Below, one piece after another: positions 1 to 6,312 of a DNA stretch of 64,000 bases. Source of the stretch: Streptomyces fumanus (lineage in GTDB: Bacteria; Actinomycetota; Actinomycetes; Streptomycetales; Streptomycetaceae); the NCBI RefSeq assembly GCF_014655295.1, contig NZ_BNBI01000011.1, positions 248,001-312,000 on the forward strand. The letters run 5' to 3'. The position numbers were made by a program, and so were the translations under genes. Below the pieces are notes generated by a model. That model ran no database searches and was not told the origin of the DNA. It saw only the letters and a list, made by a program, of their open reading frames with translations. How positions within the stretch are numbered: position 1 is the stretch's first letter; each line of letters starts with the position of its first letter.

Positions 1-248
1 GCCGGCGCGCCGAACGCTCGCGGACGGGCGGCGCGGAGGACTGGGAGTCCTGGTGGAGCGCGGCGGCCCGCGACCCGGAACTCACCGACCTGTTCACGGA
101 ACGCGCCCGCCGCCCCCCGGCCCCGGCCGCGCGGGACACCCCGCGGACCGTCGCCCACCACACGGAACTCCTCCGGGCGGCGGGCTTCCGCGAGGTGACA
201 CCGGTCTGGCAGTTCGGCGACAGCCACGTCCTGGCGGCGGTGGCGTAA
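1..248 (+). CDS. Class I SAM-dependent methyltransferase, C-terminal end (partial)
   Basis: Only the last ~80 codons are present, in the frame that stops with TAA at 246-248. The peptide has an acidic/aromatic helix (WESWWSAAARDPEL), a Glu/Arg-rich helix, and then the pattern HHTELLRAAGFREV...WQFGDSHVLAAV. That pattern is typical of the last helix and beta-hairpin of small Streptomyces class I methyltransferases, where AGF-x-EV precedes a hydrophobic strand. The SAM-binding part lies outside the window, so the substrate cannot be judged. The family call rests on the C-terminal pattern only. Confidence 0.6.
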   Translation, partial: RRAERSRTGGAEDWESWWSAAARDPELTDLFTERARRPPAPAARDTPRTVAHHTELLRAAGFREVTPVWQFGDSHVLAAVA

Positions 249-266
249 ACGGCGGCCGTAGGCACT

Positions 267-294
267 TGCGACTGCGACTGCGACTGCGACTGCG
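267..294. repeat. Short tandem hexamer repeat (TGCGAC x4.7)
   Basis: Four perfect copies of TGCGAC followed by TGCG lie in the 93-base gap between the methyltransferase stop and the P-type ATPase start. No function is evident. Such a tract is prone to slippage, so its length may vary between strains. Confidence 0.85.
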
Positions 295-303
295 GGTGAA
301 CGC

Positions 304-334
304 ATGAAGACCTGTTCATCCATTCCTGTATTCT
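304..334 (+). promoter_or_regulatory. ArsR/SmtB-like operator and probable leaderless promoter of the metal ATPase
   Basis: ATGAA-GACCTG-TTCAT (304-319) is a perfect 5-bp inverted repeat with a 6-base centre. This is the same geometry as the TGAA-N6-TTCA core bound by SmtB/ArsR-family metal sensors. A -10-like TATTCT (329-334) ends seven bases before the ATG at 342, which itself has no Shine-Dalgarno, so the mRNA is probably leaderless. The operator would cover the -35 side. The repressor gene is not in the window. Confidence 0.55.
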
Positions 335-341
335 GTCGGCC

Positions 342-2333
342 ATGTCCTCCACGCCGTCGTCCACCCTGTCCTCGTCCCGGGCCCCCGGCGACGTCCGCGA
401 AGGCGCCGTCGTCCGCCGCCGCACCCGCGTCCTCGCCCTGCCGGAGGCCCGCTGGGCCGCCGCCGCGCTGCTGCTGTTCCTCCTGGCCCTCCCGCTCGAC
501 CTGCTCGGCGCCCCCGCGTGGACCTGGGCCCCGCTGTACGCCGCCGTGTACGTCACCGGCGGCTGGGAGCCCGGCTGGGCGGGCCTGAAGGCGCTCAAGG
601 ACAAGACCCTCGACGTGGACCTGCTGATGGTGGTCGCCGCCCTCGGCGCCGCCGCCATCGGACAGTTCCTGGACGGCGCGCTGCTGATCGTCATCTTCGC
701 CACCTCCGGTGCCCTGGAGGCGGTGGCGACCGCCCGTACCGCCGACTCGGTACGCGGCCTGCTCGACCTCGCCCCCACCACGGCGACCCGGCTGGCGCCC
801 GACGGCACGGAGGAGACGGTGCCGACCGAGCGGCTCGCCGTCGGGGACACGCTCCTGATCCGCCCGGGGGAGCGGGTGGGCGCCGACGGCCGGGTCCTGG
901 CCGGCAGCACGGAGATCGACCAGGCCACCATCACCGGAGAACCCCTCCCCGTACCCAAGCGGCCCGGCGACGAGGTCTTCGCCGGCACCCTGAACGGCAC
1001 GGGCGCGGTCCGGGTCCGCGTCGAACGCGACCCGTCCGACTCGGTGATCGCCCGGATCGTGCGGATGGTCGAGGAAGCCTCGGAGACCAAGGCCCCCGCC
1101 CAGCTCTTCATCGAGAAGATCGAGCAGCGCTACTCGATCGGCATGGTCACCGCCACGCTGGCCCTGTTCCTGATCCCGCTCGCCCTCGGCGCCGAGGTCC
1201 GCGACACCCTCCTGCGGGCGATGACCTTCATGATCGTCGCCTCGCCGTGCGCGGTGGTCCTCGCCACGATGCCGCCGCTGCTCTCGGCCATCGCCAACGC
1301 GGGCCGGCACGGCGTCCTGGTCAAGTCGGCGGTGGTGATGGAACGCCTGGGCCGGATCGACACGGTCGCCCTGGACAAGACGGGCACCCTGACCGAGGGC
1401 GTCCCCCAGGTCACCGACCTGCGCCCGCTGACCGTCCCCGAGACCGACCTGCTGACCCTGGCCGCCGCGGCCGAACACCCCAGCGAACACCCGCTGGCCC
1501 GAGCCGTCGTCGAGGCGGCCCGCGCCCTCGGACTCGCCCTGCCGCCCGCGACGGACTTCGCCTCCGCCCCCGGAGTCGGCGTGACCGCGACGGTGCGCGG
1601 CGCGACGATCCGGGTGGGCGCCCCGTCCCGGCTTCCGGTCGAGGGGCCGGCGGCAGCGGCCGTACGTGACCTGGAGGCGGCGGGCCGTACGGCGGTCGTC
1701 GTCACCCGCGACGGCGACTGCCTGGGCGTCCTGGGCATCGCGGACCGCGTACGCCCCGACGCCCCCGCCACGATCGCCGCGCTCACCGCCCTGACCGGCA
1801 CCGGCCCGCTCCTGCTCACCGGCGACAACGCACGCGCCGCCCACCGCGTGGCCACCGAGGTCGGCATCGCGGGCGACGACGTCCACGCGGGCCTGCTCCC
1901 CGAGGACAAGGTGACGGCGGTACGACGCCTGACGGACCGCGACCGCAAGGTCCTGCTGGTCGGCGACGGCGTCAACGACGCCCCCGCCCTGGCCGCCGCC
2001 CACACCGGCGTCGCGATGGGCCGGGCCGGCTCCGACCTGGCCCTGGAGACCGCCGACGCGGTCGTCGTCCGCGACGAACTCGCCACCGTCCCCCAGGTCG
2101 TCGCCCTCTCCCGCCGCGCCCACCGCCTGGTCACCCAGAACCTGGTCATCGCGGGCACCTTCATCGCCGCCCTCTCCCTGTGGGACCTCTTCGGCACCCT
2201 GCCCCTGCCCCTGGGCGTCGCGGGTCACGAGGGCTCGACGGTCCTGGTCGGCCTGAACGGCTTGCGGCTGCTGCGGGAGAAGGCTTGGGGGATCCCCCGA
2301 GCGAGCTACCGGCAAGTGCCTTCTCCGGGGTGA
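342..2333 (+). CDS. P1B-4 type heavy-metal exporting P-type ATPase (CtpD/CoaT-like)
   Basis: Membrane pump expected to export divalent metal (Co2+/Fe2+/Ni2+ class) at the expense of ATP. Visible motifs in order: TGE of the actuator domain (~188-190), the metal-site SPC in a membrane helix (S301-P302-C303), the phosphorylated Asp in DKTGT (D345), the SEHP motif typical of P1B pumps, GDGVNDAP in the hinge, and HEGST (H629) in the last helix. SPC plus HEG(S/G)T is the signature of the P1B-4 subgroup, in place of the CPC of Cu or Zn/Cd pumps. As usual in that subgroup there is no N-terminal HMA domain. The length of 663 aa is normal. ATG 342 is chosen because a -10 box sits seven bases upstream. 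The last ~15 residues read through a GGGGGATCCCCC palindrome (2287-2298) and look non-native. The metal is inferred, not shown. Confidence 0.88.
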   Translation: MSSTPSSTLSSSRAPGDVREGAVVRRRTRVLALPEARWAAAALLLFLLALPLDLLGAPAWTWAPLYAAVYVTGGWEPGWAGLKALKDKTLDVDLLMVVAALGAAAIGQFLDGALLIVIFATSGALEAVATARTADSVRGLLDLAPTTATRLAPDGTEETVPTERLAVGDTLLIRPGERVGADGRVLAGSTEIDQATITGEPLPVPKRPGDEVFAGTLNGTGAVRVRVERDPSDSVIARIVRMVEEASETKAPAQLFIEKIEQRYSIGMVTATLALFLIPLALGAEVRDTLLRAMTFMIVASPCAVVLATMPPLLSAIANAGRHGVLVKSAVVMERLGRIDTVALDKTGTLTEGVPQVTDLRPLTVPETDLLTLAAAAEHPSEHPLARAVVEAARALGLALPPATDFASAPGVGVTATVRGATIRVGAPSRLPVEGPAAAAVRDLEAAGRTAVVVTRDGDCLGVLGIADRVRPDAPATIAALTALTGTGPLLLTGDNARAAHRVATEVGIAGDDVHAGLLPEDKVTAVRRLTDRDRKVLLVGDGVNDAPALAAAHTGVAMGRAGSDLALETADAVVVRDELATVPQVVALSRRAHRLVTQNLVIAGTFIAALSLWDLFGTLPLPLGVAGHEGSTVLVGLNGLRLLREKAWGIPRASYRQVPSPG

Positions 2334-2420
2334 CGCGCCAGCCGGCGCTCTCTTATTGACTCGGATCATCAACGAAACGGCCCGACAAGGCCGACCGATC
2401 CAGCAGTCAAGGACACCACC

Positions 2421-4061
2421 ATGCCCACCACAGGCAGTCCCACCCACCGCATCGCCGCAGCCCTGCTGGTCTCCACCCTGGCAGGCACCGCACTGGTCGC
2501 GTGCGGCGCCGAGGCCGAGGGCTCACCATCGGCCACGGTCTCGGACAAGCGCGTCGGCGCAACCGCGGGCGACGCCCGGATCACCTGGGGCGAGTGCCCG
2601 CCCCCGGCCGGCGGACGGACCCGTACCCCCCGCCTGGACTGCGGAACGCTGAAGGTACCGCTCGACTACCGGAAGCCGGGCGGGACGAAGATCGACGTGG
2701 CGGTCTCCCGGCTGTCCACCGCCCAGCCCGGGAAGCGACACGGCGTTCTCCTGCTGAACCCCGGCGGACCGGCCGTGGGCGGCCTCGACATGCCCGAGAC
2801 CATGGCGTCCACCCTGCCGAAGTCCGTGCTGGACCGCTACGACCTGATCGGCTTCGACCCGCGCGGCGTCGAACACAGCACCCCGCAGAGCTGCGGTCTG
2901 CGCGACCCCAGCGTCCCCGGCCTCTTCCCCTATCCCGCCGCGGACGGCTCGATCACCAAGAACGTGGCCCACGCCCGAGCCGCCGCCCAGCAGTGCGCCG
3001 ACACGGTGGGCAAGACCCTGCGGCACTACAACACCGCCAACACCGCCCGCGACATGGACCGCATCCGCCAGGCGCTCGGTGAGCGGAAGATCTCCTACTG
3101 GGGCCAGTCCTACGGCACCTATCTCGGCACCGTCTACCGCTCCCTCTTCCAGAACCGCACCGACCGGGTGATCCTGGAAGGCAACGTCGACCCCACCAAG
3201 GTATGGGCCCACCAGGTGGCGGACACCTGGGGCAAGGGCATGGCCGACCGCTTCCCCGACGCCGCCCGCGTCGCCGCGGCCCGGTCCGACACCCTGGAAC
3301 TGGGCACGACCGCCGCGCAGGTGACCCGCACCTATCTCGCTCTGGCCGACCGGCTCGACCGCACCCCCGCACCCATACCCGGCACACCGATCTCCTTGGA
3401 CGGCGCACTCCTGCGCAACATGACCTACGCCCTCCTTCTCCACAACACCACCCTCCCCAAGCTCACCGAGTTCTGGAAGGCCGCCGAGGACCTGTCCCAC
3501 GGGAGCCTCACACCCGCCGACACCGCGGTCCTGAACGAGCTGCTCGCCGACACTCCGCCGACCCCGGGCGTCCCCGCGGACAACCAGGCCACCATGTTCA
3601 TGGCCCTCACCTGCGGCGACGCCGAATGGCCGCACGACATCGACGGTTACGCCGCCCGCACCGCCGCCGACCGCCAGAAGTGGCCGCTCACCGCGGGCAT
3701 GCCCGCCAACATCTGGCCCTGCGCCTACTGGGCCAAGCCGACCGAGCCGCCCGTCAAGGTGCTGAAGGGCGGCCCACGCAACACCCTCATCCTCCAGAAC
3801 CGCCGCGACCACGCCACCCCCTGGGAAGCCGGCCTCGGCCTGCACAAGTCCCTCGGCTCCGCCTCCGCCTTCATCGGCGTCGACAACGGCGGCCACTCCG
3901 TCTACGCCCAGGGCTCCACCTGCGCCGACAAAACCACGGTCACCTTCCTGACGACCGGCCGCATGCCGAGCAGGGACGTCTACTGCACCGACGTGCCGCA
4001 GAAGTGGCCCGCGGAGCTGCTGCCGACGGTCACGCCCACGTCAGCAGAGCAGCGACGATGA
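2421..4061 (+). CDS. Secreted alpha/beta-hydrolase lipoprotein, tripeptidyl aminopeptidase (TAP/Slp) family
   Basis: Exported serine peptidase of the S33/TAP family, which removes short peptides from the N-terminus of proteins outside the cell. The N-terminus is a lipoprotein signal with the lipobox L-V-A-C at Cys28. The oxyanion-region LLNPGGPAVGG follows, then the nucleophile elbow GQSYG (S230), a cysteine-rich TAP C-terminal domain with the segment DHATPWEAG, and the catalytic His in GGHSVYA (H492). The length of 546 aa fits the family. The 3' end overlaps a convergent relic of an IS5-type transposase that ends at 4030. The last ~10 residues (VTPTSAEQRR) are therefore transposon-derived, and the original stop may have been replaced. 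Nothing suggests loss of activity. Confidence 0.87.
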   Translation: MPTTGSPTHRIAAALLVSTLAGTALVACGAEAEGSPSATVSDKRVGATAGDARITWGECPPPAGGRTRTPRLDCGTLKVPLDYRKPGGTKIDVAVSRLSTAQPGKRHGVLLLNPGGPAVGGLDMPETMASTLPKSVLDRYDLIGFDPRGVEHSTPQSCGLRDPSVPGLFPYPAADGSITKNVAHARAAAQQCADTVGKTLRHYNTANTARDMDRIRQALGERKISYWGQSYGTYLGTVYRSLFQNRTDRVILEGNVDPTKVWAHQVADTWGKGMADRFPDAARVAAARSDTLELGTTAAQVTRTYLALADRLDRTPAPIPGTPISLDGALLRNMTYALLLHNTTLPKLTEFWKAAEDLSHGSLTPADTAVLNELLADTPPTPGVPADNQATMFMALTCGDAEWPHDIDGYAARTAADRQKWPLTAGMPANIWPCAYWAKPTEPPVKVLKGGPRNTLILQNRRDHATPWEAGLGLHKSLGSASAFIGVDNGGHSVYAQGSTCADKTTVTFLTTGRMPSRDVYCTDVPQKWPAELLPTVTPTSAEQRR

Positions 4062-4166
4062 CGGCCACCTGGCAGGACTCGGCCGTCTTGTCCGACGATG
4101 CGGCGCCACTGCTTCAGCCGGTTGAAGCACCGTTCCACCAGGTTGCACCGGAACGTCTCCTTCACT
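4030..4166 (-). pseudogene. IS5-family transposase remnant (C-terminus, frameshifted)
   Basis: On the minus strand the peptide NLVERCFNRLKQWRRI is the highly conserved C-terminal motif of IS5-type DDE transposases of Streptomyces. Immediately after it a +1 shift is needed to continue with SDKTAESCQVAVIVAALLTWA and a stop (TGA, complement of 4030-4032), which is the usual family ending. The N-terminal catalytic part is missing. This is a dead fragment whose terminus lies inside the 3' end of the upstream hydrolase gene. Confidence 0.8.
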
Positions 4167-4223
4167 GCGGCTCTCAGACGACGCCTGGAGACTGGTCTCC
4201 GTGGTGATCCGCGCCCAACGACA

Positions 4224-4258
4224 AAGAGCGGGACCCAGTGAGGCTGGTTCCCGCTCTT
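4224..4258. terminator. Stem-loop in the intergenic relic region
   Basis: AAGAGCGGGACC (4224-4235) pairs with GGTTCCCGCTCTT (4246-4258), with one bulged base and a ten-base loop. It lies between the IS5 relic and the tRNA-like sequence. It could terminate transcription arriving from either side, but no T-tract follows. Confidence 0.4.
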
Positions 4259-4306
4259 CATCCTTGGCATCTGCGCTGCTTAACCGCATCGTCGTGCTCG
4301 TTGAGG

Positions 4307-4365
4307 CAAAGTGCCCGGCAGGACTCGGACCTGCGCACGCGGCTCCGGTGGCCGGTTGGCTCCCT
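4307..4365 (-). other. Degenerate tRNA-Arg 3'-half copy: probable island attachment site (left end)
   Basis: Bases 4312-4354 match 13011-13055 of the intact tRNA-Arg(CCG) gene at 39 of 45 positions by hand alignment (two-base gap, four substitutions), in the same orientation. The copy runs from the 3' end to the anticodon arm only. Its T-loop is damaged (CTCGGA instead of TTCGAA), so it cannot be a working tRNA. A direct repeat of a tRNA 3' end, with a tyrosine integrase fragment beside the intact tRNA, is the classical footprint of site-specific integration. It defines an island of about 8.7 kb. The divergence suggests an old event. Confidence 0.7.
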
Positions 4366-4414
4366 CGCGAAGCGGCAGGCCACGGCCTTGGAGCCGGTGG
4401 GGAGTGCGGCCAAG

Positions 4415-4429
4415 TCCACAGATAGTCCA
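4415..4429 (+). repeat. 15-base motif shared by both island ends (left copy)
   Basis: TCCACAGATAGTCCA here and TCCACGAATAGTCCA at 12888-12902 agree at 13 of 15 positions. Both copies are just inside the two island ends and in the same orientation. They may be arm-type integrase binding sites or simply duplicated target flank. This is inference from position only. Confidence 0.4.
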
Positions 4430-4511
4430 TGGCCCACCGCCGCCATACCGTCTCCACAAGCTCGGCCAGCGCGGCGAGCTGGTTGAGCGCCGAGGTCAAG
4501 GAGTGCCGTCA

Positions 4512-4755
4512 CCTATGCCGGGTCGGGTCGGATTTCGCTGCGAGAGGCGCTAACGTCGTCGGCAGCACTTCATTCGCTCGCTTGAGCTGGACATTCTCCC
4601 TGCGCAAGGCCACAAGCTCCTCACGCTCAGCTGGTCACTGGTCATCCCACTCGCCAGCATCTGCCTTGGTCTGGCGGACCGAGCCGCGCACAGCCTCGGG
4701 GTGAACGCCGAGTTCCTCGGCCATGCAACGGATGACGAGCTTGGGCTCGGCAACG
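4512..4755 (-). pseudogene. IS3-family OrfA transposase remnant (in-frame stop, partial)
   Basis: The minus strand reads a helix-turn-helix segment AEELGVHPEAVRGSVRQTKADAGEWDDQ and then a stop. In the same frame it continues AEREELVALRRENVQLKRANEVL and ...AAKSDPTR. This is the HTH plus leucine-zipper layout of IS3-family OrfA (normally LRxENxxLKRANEVLRTASAFFAAxLDPTR). The internal TGA and the damaged end make it a pseudogene. No OrfB with a DDE core is seen nearby. With the IS5 relic it shows repeated insertion at this island edge. Confidence 0.7.
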
Positions 4756-5238
4756 CAGTACGTTAGCACCGCACGCTGGCAGAATCTTAGTGGTGCTTTC
4801 TGCGAGCAGCATGGCCACAAGCTGCGTCCCGCCGGGTGGTGTAGCCGATCAAGTGCTCGGAATGTGCAGGCCACCGCAGCATCGACGCGGTTCCAGGGCC
4901 GTCAACGGCGCTGACGGCAGGTCAACCGCTTGTGATGCGGGAGTCGTGTCCCATGCGGCGGCCGACGTGCGGCTTACCGCTACGTATCGAGCAAGGTCGC
5001 GTATATCATGAGGTGGGACACGATCTGGCCATTGATCCCGTCAGAACAAACCTGTCTCGCTGTCACCTCGCGCCGGAGCTGGAGGACCCTCGGGTGTTTC
5101 TTGGCCCGTGCCGTAAGCTCGGTCTGCTGTTTCGAGCGTTGTCAGTGGGGCGCGGTATAACTTCACAGGGTCTCGAGCTGTGGTTTCTGAGGGTTCAGTC
5201 GTGCGGCCGAACTGGTACGTGATGGGAGTGGCAAGACG
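4756..5238. other. Gene-free region upstream of the restriction-modification operon
   Basis: No convincing gene is seen; the short open frames here have no family pattern and biased composition. The segment is visibly less GC-rich than the flanks. It contains a long-range inverted repeat (4944-4953 / 5014-5023) and a -10-like TATAAC (5156-5161) about 78 bases before the first methyltransferase start. It therefore probably holds the operon promoter. Confidence 0.5.
4944..5023. promoter_or_regulatory. Long inverted repeat TCGTGTCCCA / TGGGACACGA upstream of the defence operon
   Basis: A perfect 10-bp inverted repeat (4944-4953 and 5014-5023) is separated by 60 bases and lies some 215 bases before the operon. 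The arms could be paired operator half-sites, a looping structure, or terminal repeats of a lost insertion element. No regulator gene is encoded beside the operon, so an operator role would need a factor from elsewhere. Confidence 0.4.
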
Positions 5239-6312
5239 GTGAGTGTCCGGTACATCGGCTCCAAGGCCAGGGTTTCGGGGCTGATCGCCGAGCTAGCTGG
5301 GTTTCCGTCCGGCGCCGGGGTCTTCGTGGACGGCTTCAGCGGTACTGGCGTGGTCGCGGAGGCCGCGGCAAACATGGGTTGGCCAGTGCGGATCAACGAC
5401 CATCTCACAAGCTCCACCATCGTCGCTGCGGCCCGGTTGATCGCCAGCAGTGAAGTGCTCTTCGCTGAGCTCGGCGGTTATGAGGCCGCGCTCGAAGCAC
5501 TAAGCGCCTTGCATCCAGTGGTCGGCTTCATTACACGCGAGTACAGCCCTCTGTCAGCAGAACATGCTGGTGTAGAGCGCCGCTACTTCACTAAGGCGAA
5601 CGCTTCTCGTATAGACGCCATGCGGGCGCAAATCACAGCCTGGCGCAAGGAGGGTGTGATCAGCGCAGTAGAGGAACGGCTGCTTATCGCGGACCTGCTC
5701 GCGGCTGCCAACCGTGTGGCCAACATCGCCGGTACCTACGGATGCTTCCTGCGCCACTGGTCGAGCACAGGCATGCGCGACCTCGAACTCAGGCCCCGGG
5801 AGCTGCGCAGCCAAACGGTTGAGGTGGACGTCTACGTCGGAGACGTCACCGAAGTTCCGGTCGGCCCCGAGGACGTCGTGTACTTCGACCCGCCGTACAC
5901 CAAGCGGCAGTACGCAGCCTATTACCACATTCTGGAGACCATCGCGGTGGGTGACGAACCCGAGGTCGGCGGAGTCACTGGTCTGCGGCCGTGGAAGCAC
6001 CTGGCTTCCGATTTCTGCTACCGCAAACGGGCTCTGGGAGCGCTGGTTTCCCTGATGCGTGACTGTGCCGCTGGGCGGGTGCTGCTTTCGTACAGCTCCG
6101 AGGGGCATGTGGCACAGGATGAATTGATAGCCGCGCTGGCGCCTCTCGGTGAACTGACCGTGCACTCCCTCGGCGACATCGGACGCTACCGACCGAACGA
6201 CGCCGCTGTCCGCAAGGCTGACTCGGTGCACGAATACGTTCTCGAACTGCGTCGTACGGCGCAGGTCGCCCTCGTGCCCGCTGCTCAGCACGCCGAGCGG
6301 GAGGTGGCATGA
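5239..6312 (+). CDS. D12-class N6-adenine DNA methyltransferase (first modification gene)
   Basis: Predicted to transfer a methyl group from SAM to adenine N6 in a specific DNA site. Start: GTG 5239, preceded by a GGGAG. The N-terminal RYIGSKARV matches the D12/Dam beginning (YxGSK). Motif I is FVDGFSGTG (F29-G37), and the catalytic motif IV is DPPY at D217-Y220 within YFDPPYTKRQY. The C-terminal LLSYSSEG segment is typical of FokI/MboI-like D12 enzymes. At 357 aa it is a complete enzyme without an attached nuclease. The next gene starts in its stop codon (ATGA), so the two methylases are translationally coupled. It heads the five-gene operon, and its job is presumably self-protection of one strand or half of the recognition site. 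Confidence 0.88.
   Translation: MSVRYIGSKARVSGLIAELAGFPSGAGVFVDGFSGTGVVAEAAANMGWPVRINDHLTSSTIVAAARLIASSEVLFAELGGYEAALEALSALHPVVGFITREYSPLSAEHAGVERRYFTKANASRIDAMRAQITAWRKEGVISAVEERLLIADLLAAANRVANIAGTYGCFLRHWSSTGMRDLELRPRELRSQTVEVDVYVGDVTEVPVGPEDVVYFDPPYTKRQYAAYYHILETIAVGDEPEVGGVTGLRPWKHLASDFCYRKRALGALVSLMRDCAAGRVLLSYSSEGHVAQDELIAALAPLGELTVHSLGDIGRYRPNDAAVRKADSVHEYVLELRRTAQVALVPAAQHAEREVA

Noticed and set aside
267..294. Hexamer array considered as CRISPR or regulator site
   Set aside because: Continuous 6-base repeats without spacers and not symmetric; a simple microsatellite.
4041..4512. Minus-strand open frames in the tRNA-like/relic region (LAELVETVWRRWAMDYLW...)
   Set aside because: A short stretch looks protein-like, but it runs straight through the tRNA-derived repeat, changes character after ~30 residues and has no recognisable family or ribosome binding site.
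4932..5222. 96-codon plus-strand frame upstream of the methylase operon
   Set aside because: Odd composition, no family pattern, and it contains the inverted repeat and promoter-like TATAAC, so it is taken as regulatory DNA.
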